From assembly GCF_000621625.1 (NCBI RefSeq), contig NZ_JHXV01000001.1, positions 186,001 through 250,000 of the forward strand: a DNA stretch of 64,000 nucleotides, in the 5' to 3' direction. Origin of the DNA: Crocinitomix catalasitica ATCC 23190. Lineage in GTDB: Bacteria > Bacteroidota > Bacteroidia > Flavobacteriales_D > Crocinitomicaceae. The number at the start of each line of letters is the position of its first letter. Position 1 is the stretch's first letter. The notes under the pieces are model-generated. The model did not search any database. It was not told the DNA's origin and was given only the letters and a program-made list of their open reading frames with translations. Positions 44,835-52,617 of the stretch are shown here, piece after piece. Both the position numbers and the translations under genes were made by a program.

Positions 44835-45320
44835 CAACTCCCTCACCCTCATCACAAACCCCTTCAAACTTTTCATTTCTTCATGTGCCAATTTTTTACC
44901 GTATTGTGCCATTAAGAAGAATGCGACGGCTAAAAATCCACAAACTACTGCAATATAAAATCCCCAAGGGTTCAGGTCGAGTTGCATTTGACTTGCTCCG
45001 AACATCAGTCCAATCAATACGCCAAAAAGTGTCAATGAATAGCCAAACATAAATAGGGTCCATACAGTTGGAGAAGGTGCCAATAAACAACGCATTTCTG
45101 TTGTGCCTTCAAATTCTGGGTCGAATGATATGTCGAGGACGGGCGACCAAAAGTGTTGCTTTGTTGGATTGATAAATATAGTAAAATGACTGTGTTTCAC
45201 TTTGCCATGAAAGGCATCTGGATTGTCTTCGTTCAAGGCCGTCTTTATAGCCGCAATGATTTCTGCTTCGTTTTGCTCGAATAATAATTGAAAGCGGGGT
45301 CTAAAACTTAGGTCTGACAT
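44817..45320 (-). CDS. Membrane protein with two central helices, unknown function
   Basis: 167 residues. Residues 1-80 are a soluble part (FRPRFQLLFEQNEAEIIAAIKTAL and HFTIFINPTKQHFWSPVLDISF), then two membrane helices (about 86-106, 120-140) and a basic C-terminal tail (MRVRELLVVSG). No motif is recognised. It probably sits in the inner membrane with both ends in the cytosol. The last codons overlap a CCACTAA tandem repeat. Confidence 0.55.
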   Translation of the reverse strand: MSDLSFRPRFQLLFEQNEAEIIAAIKTALNEDNPDAFHGKVKHSHFTIFINPTKQHFWSPVLDISFDPEFEGTTEMRCLLAPSPTVWTLFMFGYSLTLFGVLIGLMFGASQMQLDLNPWGFYIAVVCGFLAVAFFLMAQYGKKLAHEEMKSLKGFVMRVRELLVVSG

Positions 45321-45391
45321 GAGGTTTAAGTGTTTGGGTTAAAAATAACACTTTTTTTATTGCTGAGTTTTTTGTTTTAGCGTTGTACTGA

Positions 45392-46180
45392 TCAGCTTTC
45401 GCAATTTCGCATTTCTTTTTTTGTCCAGAATGTATACTCATATTTAACAAAAAAGCTAAGTCCATTGTTCCGATTATACCCTTTTACTTTCTTCAAGTAA
45501 CCTTTTAAGTCATATGAATATTTGTATATATTCTCATTGTCAGTACCCGTAATTATTCTTCCTTTTTTATCATATGTCCAGGTGCGTTCGTCAATGTATA
45601 TGAGCGACTTTTTACTATTATAAAATTTTTGCTTTGAATAAATTTTTTGGAATAGATTATTGTAGGTGTAAAATATTGTGTCACAGACTGAACTTTCAGT
45701 ATATCTACAATTTATTTTTTGGACACATTTCATTTGTGAGTTATAATTAAATTTGGTTTCAAATATTAATTTATCAGCTTCGTAATGTTGTTGTAGCGAA
45801 TCTAAATTTAAATGGTTGTAAAAAGTTAGATTGAGAAATGTATCGCTCGAATCAATTTCAATATTATAGGGGAGAAGCTCTTTTCTTTTTTGTTGACCTA
45901 ATGAATCATAAGAAAATAAAATTGTGTCATTTGAATACATGCGTAGTGCAACAATCCTTTCATGGCAATCAAATTTATGATAAGAATAAAGTGTTTTATT
46001 TTCTGAAAATTTATCAGTAGTAGGAATCTGCCAAACTGTCTCCGTTTTAATTCTTTCGGTCTTTTTATTTTCTAAGAGCTGTAAATGCAGAAACTCTTGA
46101 GTATATATTGAAAGAGAATAAAGCTGGGTTAGCAGGAGTATCACTGAGCCTTTTAAAAAAAACTTATTATTCCTTGTCAT
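45392..46180 (-). CDS. Secreted protein of unknown function, YD-like
   Basis: 262 residues with a signal peptide (SVILLLTQLYSLSIYTQ). The body resembles the 43838 lipoprotein in texture: FSYDSLGQQKRKELLP, LIFETKFNYNSQMK, TWTYDKKGRIITGTDNENIYKYSYDLKGYLKKVKG. Such YxYDxxG phrases recall YD/Rhs repeats but are too few to make the call. I see no lipobox or T9SS domain. The gene is isolated by 71- and 282-bp gaps. Confidence 0.55.
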   Translation of the reverse strand: MTRNNKFFLKGSVILLLTQLYSLSIYTQEFLHLQLLENKKTERIKTETVWQIPTTDKFSENKTLYSYHKFDCHERIVALRMYSNDTILFSYDSLGQQKRKELLPYNIEIDSSDTFLNLTFYNHLNLDSLQQHYEADKLIFETKFNYNSQMKCVQKINCRYTESSVCDTIFYTYNNLFQKIYSKQKFYNSKKSLIYIDERTWTYDKKGRIITGTDNENIYKYSYDLKGYLKKVKGYNRNNGLSFFVKYEYTFWTKKEMRNCES

Positions 46181-46462
46181 AACTACATTGTTTCGAGAAG
46201 ATATTTACATAAGTGCAACATCATTCTTTTAATTATGCTGTCCATAAATATCCTTTCCAATAACTTATCATTCTCCTTTCAGTTTGTGTCAATATGAAGG
46301 GTTTTCTTCCACAAATATGTGGGAATTATATAATATCTTTTTATTTATCTAATTATCCAAGATTTCTACAATTTCAAATTACCTAACAATTGAATTGTGC
46401 AGGGGATTATCCATTTATCATTCTTATCGACACGGTTTTTAGGACTTTTTTCTTGTAAGTAT

Positions 46463-47275
46463 TTATTCCTCCACGCTGAGTAATCGAATTTTAAAAATGT
46501 TCTCACTTTTCATTTCCATGTACATCTCCATCAAATTACTCTCTTCTTTCTCATTGTCCATTAGCATTTCAATGGTAATATTGATATCAGCGCCGACATA
46601 AATTCTTTCATTTAAATCAAAATAATAAGTTGCTTCACCTATAGTTGAGTTTTTATAATCACCTTTTAATTGAGTTGGAATTTCCATTTCTGATACATCA
46701 ATTGTTCCTTTCAATACAGCACATTCGCGGCTCTCGAATTGTTCTATTCCAATAAATTCAAGTGTGTTAAAACCTTCGGAAATCAATCGGGTGCCATTTG
46801 CGTTAAAAGGCATGTCTAAAGGAATTTCAGCCTTGTCACCTTGGTCTAATACTTCATTTGGCAAAGGCAAAATCATTTTAAACATATTGTCTTCAGCGTC
46901 TCTATGAAACAAGCCATCCTCCTGCATATTGGTAATGAGTTGTAATGGGGCTTGTGTAACCATAGGTGAACTGATATTTCCTTCTAAATCAGTATCTGTA
47001 CTCGTCATTTCAATGTCGACTAGACTTAAATCTGCTAAGTTGTCATCCTTTGTAACAATCGTTAAGTTTCCAATTGCTGTCATATGAATCGATTTTTCAG
47101 GTCTGTCACGATCCATTTTATTCCAACTATTCACCGTTTGCGTATACGCATAATTGATTGTTTTGGGTTGACTAAAATCCCATGAAAATTCTGTTCCATT
47201 ACCGCTTTTATTATTGGTGTCTTGCCCACAAGCCGCAAGCGCTAAAACTAATAATGTGTAAAAATATTTTTTCAT
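46463..47275 (-). CDS. Lipoprotein of unknown function (beta-rich)
   Basis: 270 residues with lipobox LALAACG (Cys16). The mature protein is beta-rich: SWDFSQPKTINYAYTQTVNSWN, HMTAIGNLTIVTKDDNLADL, EGLHR-like GLFHRDAEDNM and FIGIEQFESRECAVLKG. It ends in LMDNEKEESNLMEMYMEMKSE. I recognise no domain. It is separated by only 14 bp from the 47290 lipoprotein upstream, so the two probably form an operon of outer-surface proteins. Confidence 0.6.
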   Translation of the reverse strand: MKKYFYTLLVLALAACGQDTNNKSGNGTEFSWDFSQPKTINYAYTQTVNSWNKMDRDRPEKSIHMTAIGNLTIVTKDDNLADLSLVDIEMTSTDTDLEGNISSPMVTQAPLQLITNMQEDGLFHRDAEDNMFKMILPLPNEVLDQGDKAEIPLDMPFNANGTRLISEGFNTLEFIGIEQFESRECAVLKGTIDVSEMEIPTQLKGDYKNSTIGEATYYFDLNERIYVGADINITIEMLMDNEKEESNLMEMYMEMKSENIFKIRLLSVEE

Positions 47276-47289
47276 GTTGCAAATGTTTT

Positions 47290-48078
47290 TTAAGGTTGAT
47301 TTTGGTCTAAGTATCTATCCCAAGCAATTCCGTCTGGTTCGATTGGGGTCAATTGTGTTTTATTAATATTTCCATCAAATTCGTTCGAGAGAATTGTATT
47401 ATTATTGGTGCGTAATCTGACTCTTAGTTTGGTTTTAAAATCACCATTATATTTTGGTATACCGAACATTAAATACGATGCAGGATTTAATGGATTGACA
47501 CCAAAACTATTCCCACATCCACTATAAATAAAATATTCAATAGGTTGCCATTCTCCATGCTCAGTTAGTGCTTCTTGAATGACAAGTAAACGGCCATCAT
47601 GATGTTCTATTCCTTGAATGATATCAGTGTTGTTCACAATGAAAACGGGTGTCTTAAGGATGCTGTCATAAGAAGGTTGATAAGGTGCTTTTGGAATTTC
47701 ATTTGCCTGTTCGTCCAATTCTATTATATCTTCAAAGAAGGAGTGTCGTTCCCAATGCTTCCATTTAAAACACTGTTTTGAATCAACAATTAGCAATAAA
47801 TCGTTTGCTGAAGAATAGCTCGAATCAGGTACGTTTCTAGATTTAAAAGGAAACATTTTTTCGAAGTCAATTATTGACTCTGCTGAAATGATTAAGGGAT
47901 AAGTTCGAGATTCAATTTGATGGATCGTATCAATCCTTTCGCCACTATCAGAAAATCCTATAAGTTGTGGTGTTTTGAAACTTAGATCTTCAAAAACGGA
48001 CTCATTTTTATCCTCAGTTTGGCAACCTGCTAGAATAATGATGAGGATGAATCCGAATATGGAGATAGGGGAGGGCAT
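47290..48078 (-). CDS. Lipoprotein of unknown function
   Basis: 262 residues with lipobox IILAGC (Cys19). No repeats or catalytic motif are seen. There are several Trp-rich and acidic stretches (CFKWKHWERHSFFEDIIELDE, EWQPIEYFIYSGCGNSFG) and a beta-type end (FKTKLRVRLRTNNN). It is the first gene of a pair with the 46463 lipoprotein. The function cannot be inferred. Confidence 0.6.
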   Translation of the reverse strand: MPSPISIFGFILIIILAGCQTEDKNESVFEDLSFKTPQLIGFSDSGERIDTIHQIESRTYPLIISAESIIDFEKMFPFKSRNVPDSSYSSANDLLLIVDSKQCFKWKHWERHSFFEDIIELDEQANEIPKAPYQPSYDSILKTPVFIVNNTDIIQGIEHHDGRLLVIQEALTEHGEWQPIEYFIYSGCGNSFGVNPLNPASYLMFGIPKYNGDFKTKLRVRLRTNNNTILSNEFDGNINKTQLTPIEPDGIAWDRYLDQNQP

Positions 48079-48124
48079 TTTGTTTTGTGAGGGCTTTGTA
48101 TTTGATATTAATTTTTGAAGGTAA

Positions 48125-48334
48125 TTATTTTCGATACTTTAAAAAAATAAGACAAGAAATAATAGTCAAGATTAGGATGGATATTGCTCCCCAGAAAATT
48201 AGTAATAACCATAAATGAACATTATGAAATCCGGCAGCGAATATTTTTAAGAGAGACTCAGCAGAGAAGAATAGGATGGTTGTCAAGATGATAAATGACA
48301 AGAAATGGAGTGTTATGATTTTAGTTTTGGACAA
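48125..48334 (-). CDS. Small two-helix membrane protein with TTG start
   Basis: 69 residues starting at the TTG at 48332-48334, since no ATG or GTG is nearby. Two hydrophobic stretches (ITLHFLSFIILTTILFF and LLLIFWGAISILILTIISCLIFL) form a hairpin with a short loop. Function is unknown. The rare start codon leaves the exact N-terminus open. Confidence 0.45.
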   Translation of the reverse strand: MSKTKIITLHFLSFIILTTILFFSAESLLKIFAAGFHNVHLWLLLIFWGAISILILTIISCLIFLKYRK

Positions 48335-48516
48335 GGTATATTTTGAAGTGTTTAATAACCAGAAAAGTTTCGTGATAAAAATTTAAGCTAAACCCATGTG
48401 TTTTATTGTCAGTTTGTTAAGTTGAGTCAAATATAATATTTCCTGTTTAATTGAGGAAGTTTGTCGAGGAATTATTTGTAAAAACAAGAAGGGCTAATAG
48501 TTTGTGTGCGTTTTTA
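48335..48516. other. Gene-free stretch before the 48517 small ORF
   Basis: About 180 bp with no credible reading frame. I see only A/T-rich DNA. Together with the small ORF at 48517-48642 it makes up the 336-bp gap between the 48125 and 48672 genes. Confidence 0.4.
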
Positions 48517-48642
48517 TTATTCATACGAATTGTATTCGTTTTTGTCCGCATTTTTTTGTTTAAAATATGCAACAAACATGAGGGATAGGGGGAAGAATAA
48601 AATGATGAAGATCCATTTCAACACCTTTAATATTACCGTCAT
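48517..48642 (-). CDS. Possible 41-residue single-helix membrane peptide
   Basis: A minus-strand frame from the ATG at 48640-48642 to TAA at 48517. The peptide starts MTVILKVLKWIFIILFF, one strong membrane helix, then a basic and polar tail (FKQKNADKNEYNS). Such short KxLKWI-type membrane peptides are common in Bacteroidota, but no homologue is known to me, so the call rests on the hydrophobic helix and charge distribution. Confidence 0.4.
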   Translation of the reverse strand: MTVILKVLKWIFIILFFPLSLMFVAYFKQKNADKNEYNSYE

Positions 48643-48671
48643 TTTTTAGGTTTTTTATGCTTCAAATATCA

Positions 48672-48866
48672 TTATTCACAGGTCCAAACGGTTGTTCCAG
48701 ATGACGACGCTTCGAGGTCGATCGCCTCATTCTCGTCACAAACCTCACGTACTTCAACGGTTTCATTGCCTGCAACGCCTCCAATTGTCTTTGTACATGT
48801 CTGACAATTATCTTTGCATGAACTCATGGCAAGGATCGCAATTGTAATGAAGAATAGATATTTCAT
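48672..48866 (-). CDS. Small cysteine-containing lipoprotein
   Basis: 64 residues with lipobox MSSC (Cys17), then KDNCQTCTKTIGGVAG with a CxxC pair and two further cysteines (VCDENEA, VWTCE). The four mature cysteines could form two disulfides or bind a metal. This mini-lipoprotein type is common in Flavobacteriia with unknown function. Its start is the ATG at 48864-48866. Confidence 0.7.
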   Translation of the reverse strand: MKYLFFITIAILAMSSCKDNCQTCTKTIGGVAGNETVEVREVCDENEAIDLEASSSGTTVWTCE

Positions 48867-48963
48867 ATTAGATAAACGATTTTAACGATAGCATATTGTT
48901 ATTCTGTCACGACCATAAAACTTTAATTATTAAAGTACTTAAGGTCTTTCATTTCGAATTGAT

Positions 48964-49641
48964 TTAATCTTTTTTATAAACCATTAATTTTAAAGATTTG
49001 TCATCATCTTCCAATACTAAAATCTTATAATTCTTCCAGGTCAATGTCTGTTGTTTTTTGTCTGACTGATCCGTTGAAGTAAACGAAATTGTTTCCTGCG
49101 CATCACCTGCTGAAAGTAAAATGGAATAGGTATTAAATGCCGCTTCTTGATTACCTTCTATATCTTCTGACCATTCTCCTATGCATTGCTCATATTGCAA
49201 ACTAAAGTTTTCTATAATCGCTATTTGCCCAAGATCAATGAAAAAAGCTTTTTCAAATGCTAATTTTTCCACAACCAAAGCTACTTCCGATTTATTCACT
49301 TTTAAATGAAAGGCATATTGTTTAAACGCTTTGGGGTAATTGATTATTTGTTTATCGCTTGAGTCGGCAGCATACCATAGATGGGTTGCATATTTATTGT
49401 CGACTTCAATCACGTTCAAGGCTAACTGAATATGTGGTGACTGATTATTGACTGGTTTTGATTGAATGAATAAATTCGTAGGTTCGATGGATAAAGTCTC
49501 AAAGTACGAAATTGGATTTTTCCCGGTTTTTAAAGAGATGGTCATTGTATTGTTTTTCATATCCTTTTTTGATTGTGCATGACCAGGTATTTGTATGAAT
49601 ACAAATAGAAAAATCAATAGTTTTATTTCAATTATTCTCAT
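48964..49641 (-). CDS. Secreted protein of unknown function (225 aa)
   Basis: 225 residues with a signal peptide (IKLLIFLFVFIQIPGHAQ). The mature part is beta-rich: MTISLKTGKNPISYFETLSIEP, IQLALNVIEVDNKYATHLWYA, FAFEKAFFI-like LAFEKAFFIDLGQIAIIENFSLQYEQCIG and the end KSLKLMVYKKD. There is no lipobox or T9SS tail. No domain is recognised. It ends 98 bp before the small lipoprotein gene on the same strand. Confidence 0.55.
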   Translation of the reverse strand: MRIIEIKLLIFLFVFIQIPGHAQSKKDMKNNTMTISLKTGKNPISYFETLSIEPTNLFIQSKPVNNQSPHIQLALNVIEVDNKYATHLWYAADSSDKQIINYPKAFKQYAFHLKVNKSEVALVVEKLAFEKAFFIDLGQIAIIENFSLQYEQCIGEWSEDIEGNQEAAFNTYSILLSAGDAQETISFTSTDQSDKKQQTLTWKNYKILVLEDDDKSLKLMVYKKD

Positions 49642-49913
49642 GTCACAATTAGATTAAAAAAGTCGATCAAGTTTGAATGTAGCCATAAAAATGAACATTC
49701 CTGCTCCTGTCAATAAATGAAGGCAAAAACCAATATAGTTAATGCACTCGTCCTTAATATTGGAAACACATGAAATACTCTTGGTAAGTTGAACATAAAA
49801 TTGGATTTATATTACCGCGTAGTTACTTGTTATTACTTTCAATTAATGTGATGAGCTTAGTACTGAGTTGACTATCTTCCTTAAATTGAGGTGTAAGGTG
49901 CTTTTTGTTTGAT

Positions 49914-50510
49914 TTAGTTATTGGCAAATTTAATTAGAGCAGTTATATCTCCTTGGTCAGCTTTTCGTAGCGCAACTATGTATTTTTTTCTAGTGTCATC
50001 TGCTTCAACCATATTTGATTGATTCCAAGTAAATATCTCTAACCCAAAAATGGACTCCATTACAATATCAGCTAATATTCTTGAATGTCGTCCATTCCCA
50101 TTTGGGAAACAATGAATCGCTACAATCCTATGTTTAAATCTTATGGAAATTTCTTCTGGTGAAAAAGTTTTGTTATCTATCCAATATTTTACGTCATCAA
50201 TGAGTGTCTTTAATTCAATGCTAATTTGTGTCCAATCAATGCCAATATTTTTATTAGATTTTCTAAATTGCCCTGCCCATTTCCATACATCGCCAAACAT
50301 TTTTTTGTGTAAATCCTTTACAAAGTTTTCAGTTAATATTCTTTCACGTTTTAATTTGGAGTGAATGGTCCATTCTACAGCTTTTTCAATATTTAATTGT
50401 TCAAATTCATCTAATTCTCCTAGAGTAGATATTGACTTTATCTTGAGGCCTTCTTTTTCTTCTTCATCTAAAGGTGTTTGACCTTCCTTATATTCTAATT
50501 TTAATCCCAT
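49914..50510 (-). CDS. Fic/DOC-family protein, 'mobile mystery protein B' type
   Basis: 198 residues, cytosolic. The FIC motif is HCFPNGNGRHSR at 133-144: His133, Phe135, Gly138, Asn139, Gly140, Arg141 and Arg144 match Hx Fx(D/E)GNGRxxR, but position 137 is Asn instead of the Mg-binding acid. Other Fic landmarks are LHKKMFGDVWKWAGQFR and RKKYIVALRKADQGD. A stretch SxxxE at 28-32 resembles an inhibitory alpha-helix motif but lacks the following Gly/Asn. The ATG overlaps the XRE partner gene by 10 bp. It is probably the effector of a toxin-antitoxin-like pair. Confidence 0.85.
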   Translation of the reverse strand: MGLKLEYKEGQTPLDEEEKEGLKIKSISTLGELDEFEQLNIEKAVEWTIHSKLKRERILTENFVKDLHKKMFGDVWKWAGQFRKSNKNIGIDWTQISIELKTLIDDVKYWIDNKTFSPEEISIRFKHRIVAIHCFPNGNGRHSRILADIVMESIFGLEIFTWNQSNMVEADDTRKKYIVALRKADQGDITALIKFANN

Positions 50511-50962
50511 AGTGACTTTCTCATTTCTCTTTTTATTTCACTTGCTAAGTCTTTTATTGTTTCATTAATTTTTTCGTCTCCAATTCCTTGGTCCTCTAAT
50601 TTCATGTTTTGATTGGTCCTTAATACTATTTTCTTGGCTAATTTTTCAGCCTTGGCGTTTATTAAATTGTCTATAGTTCCTTCTTTTGGAACAAATCCAT
50701 AGACAAACTGCATATCCAATGCCTGTCCAACATCCTTTAATTTATTCATGGTTATCTGACCTGTAGCTTCACGTTCCTCAATTTTTTGTATCGCTCCTTT
50801 TGTTAAACCTAGTTTGCTTCCTAATTGTTCCCTTGTCATATTTAGAGTGGTCCTAATGGTATTAACCCATCCTTTTTGTGGGACCAGAACCTTTCCAGCA
50901 TCTTTAAAATGAATCAGTTTGTGGTCCAGTTGTTCTATGAGTAGTTTTTTTTTGTTTCTCAT
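50501..50962 (-). CDS. XRE-type regulator, 'mobile mystery protein A' type
   Basis: 153 residues. An XRE helix-turn-helix spans about 33-90: WVNTIRTTLNMTREQLGSKLGLTKGAIQKIEEREATGQ. The C-terminal half is helical and charged (AKAEKLAKKIVLRTNQNMKLEDQ). This arrangement with a downstream Fic gene is the known 'mobile mystery protein' A/B pair, which I take to be a toxin-antitoxin-like or mobile-element-linked module. Its promoter area contains an operator-like array, so autoregulation is likely. The Fic gene overlaps the last 10 bp. Confidence 0.85.
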   Translation of the reverse strand: MRNKKKLLIEQLDHKLIHFKDAGKVLVPQKGWVNTIRTTLNMTREQLGSKLGLTKGAIQKIEEREATGQITMNKLKDVGQALDMQFVYGFVPKEGTIDNLINAKAEKLAKKIVLRTNQNMKLEDQGIGDEKINETIKDLASEIKREMRKSLWD

Positions 50963-50976
50963 TTCTTGAATTTTTG

Positions 50977-51087
50977 ATACATATACATATGTATTTTAAT
51001 ATAAAAATATACAAATATGTATAAATATACAAATAAAAGAATATTTATATGTATTCTTTTTAGTTTTAAATCATACAAATACGTATG
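50977..51087. promoter_or_regulatory. Array of palindromic/near-palindromic sites upstream of the XRE-Fic pair
   Basis: ATACATATGTAT (50983-50994) is a perfect 12-bp palindrome. ATACAAATATGTAT (51009-51022) and ATACAAATACGTAT (51074-51087) share the form ATACAAATAYGTAT. An ATAC half site at 51027 and a TATGTAT at 51048 add further pieces. The sites lie directly upstream of the XRE gene start at 50962 and look like a multi-site autoregulatory operator. Confidence 0.5.
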
Positions 51088-51209
51088 CTAATATTTGTGT
51101 AAAAGATGCTGAATTAGATTGTCGGTTTGGTAGATTGATCTGCAGATATTGCTGTTTGCATTGTACAAATTGTTCAAAAATCGTTTTATTTAATCTAAAA
51201 TTGAGATTA

Positions 51210-51644
51210 TTATTGAAATTTATGGATTGAGATGATTTTGGCAGTGCCTTTAAATTTTTTACCTACATTATTCACTCCAATATAATACCACAATGTTTCT
51301 TGTGTTTTGCTATCAAGTTTGTCCCCTTTACTCCAATTATTAAAGTCAGAATATCCAACGCCTTTTTCTAATTCACCATTTGGGCATGAATACCATTTTG
51401 CAAATTCCTCGCTATTAAAAGGTCTGTCATAGATGGACGTTTTCTCCCAATTCCCATTCATCAATAAATAGGCTCCAAACTCAATAATTGTTAAGTCTTC
51501 ATTTGTTGATTTAACTGTTGTTTCATAATGCCATTTGTATTTACCTCTTTTCTCAGGATCTTTTTCATTGAGTTCAGTATAAACCTGCGCGAAGCCTCTT
51601 GGGTTTTTCAATTTTAGAATATAAACGCTAGATATCCTCTTCAA
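51210..51644 (-). pseudogene. C-terminal frame separated from the 51645 gene by a single in-frame TAG
   Basis: 144 codons beginning with TTG directly after a TAG that is in the same frame as the upstream gene (51645). There is no ATG near the beginning and no signal peptide. It encodes a well-formed soluble part: LKNPRGFAQVYTELNEKDPEKRGKYKWHYETTV, then LTIIEFGAYLLMNGNWEKTSIYDRPFNSEEFAKWY and a GVNNVGKKFKGTAKII end. It looks like the body of a secreted protein that has lost its leader. Options: a remnant joined to its neighbour, an independent gene using TTG, or read-through of the TAG. Confidence 0.5.
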
Positions 51645-52019
51645 CTATTTACTATTAATATTCGGAGCACAATCCAAGCTCGCATTGAAGGGTTGAATGT
51701 ATTTCCAAAAAGCTTTACCGGCGCTATCTTTATAATTCGATGCGTAAATTGATTCTGTATCTGGTTCGACCTTATAAATATATTCCAGTAAACTATCCGT
51801 TGCTCGTTTTCCTTTGAAACAAACAATCGCAAAATTAAGGGGCTCGTTTTCTAACGTGACATTGTAGAATGTGACTTTTGAAATGGCCGTACTATTGCTG
51901 CTTGTATATGTCGTTCCTTGACTTTTTGACTTAACGAGTTGCAGATATTCTTCGCAAGACTGGGCATGTGTAAAAATACATGTAGCAGTAAAAATTAAAA
52001 TAAGAATTAGCTTTTTCAT
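51645..52019 (-). CDS. Small secreted protein of unknown function
   Basis: 124 residues from the ATG at 52017-52019; an extra ATG lies 2 codons earlier. A signal peptide (LILILIFTATCIFTHAQ) is followed by SCEEYLQLVKSKSQGTTY and a fold with VTFYNVTLENEPLNFAIVCFKGKR and GKAFWKYIQPFN. The end NASLDCAPNINSK looks like a normal C-terminus. The next codon after TAG continues in the same frame into the 51210 frame. I recall a short KTSC-like domain with a similar core, but this is not secure. Confidence 0.6.
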   Translation of the reverse strand: MKKLILILIFTATCIFTHAQSCEEYLQLVKSKSQGTTYTSSNSTAISKVTFYNVTLENEPLNFAIVCFKGKRATDSLLEYIYKVEPDTESIYASNYKDSAGKAFWKYIQPFNASLDCAPNINSK

Positions 52020-52201
52020 CGTCATCTTTTTTATAACTGACTATTGACGCTTTGTAACACAAAGACTTTCATTTTTATATACCAAACAAGAATCAAATAA
52101 TTGATTAAACCGCTTTGTATATAAGTCGATGTTTCGTTTTGAGCGAGTTAGGGTTATTCAAATATATGTTTTTCGTATCATATTTCTAAGCCGTTCCGTA
52201 C

Positions 52202-52242
52202 GAATTAGGAAAAACCCTGTATAGAATTAGGAAAAACCCTGT
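52202..52242. repeat. 19-bp direct repeat, period 22
   Basis: GAATTAGGAAAAACCCTGT occurs at 52202-52220 and 52224-52242, two turns of the helix apart, about 180-220 bp upstream of the minus-strand secreted-protein gene (52019). It could be a tandem protein-binding site. Confidence 0.6.
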
Positions 52243-52530
52243 GTCAAGTATTTCTTGTTTAAAGGTTGATATTCTTGTGGTTATGGTTCGTTTATAGGTT
52301 TTTGATATTTTTATGATGCTTTCGAAACCTTTGGTATCTGGGGGGGGGGGAAGGTTGATAGGATGAATCTCCAGACCTGCTATCCGAATGTGAATTGGTT
52401 GGGGAGGTCGCTATAAATTAGCAAGAATTCTAATAAATAAGAATCATTCTAAATTTCTCAATAAGCTGTTCTTATTTTTGATAAGGTGTGAATATCATGC
52501 TTTATCATAAAGGTCTAGACCTAAATGAAA

Positions 52531-52559
52531 ACACCGCAGGAATTTATTCGCTGCGGTGT
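52531..52559 (-). terminator. Intrinsic terminator of the CMD-family gene
   Basis: ACACCGCAG pairs with CTGCGGTGT (9-bp GC-rich stem, 11-nt loop), 59 bp beyond the stop of the 52618 gene. On the minus strand TTTTC follows the hairpin. The 12-bp palindrome AGGTCTAGACCT lies just beyond it. Confidence 0.75.
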
Positions 52560-52617
52560 AAATCATCAATTATGAATCAGTAAATCATTTATGTTAACCT
52601 AAGTAAAAATCTTAAGC

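Larger units (their letters stand above)
52026..52617. other. 592-bp gene-free stretch with repeats and an 11-G run
   Basis: No credible reading frame. Contents: direct repeats at 52202-52242, an 11-base G run at 52340-52350, a 12-bp palindrome AGGTCTAGACCT at 52511-52522 and the terminator hairpin at 52531-52559. Confidence 0.6.

Noticed and set aside
49642-49913. Open minus-strand stretch encoding a hydrophobic GFCLHLLTGAGMFIF-type segment
   Set aside because: About 48 codons open but without an ATG near its beginning; may be a decayed membrane gene but cannot be supported.
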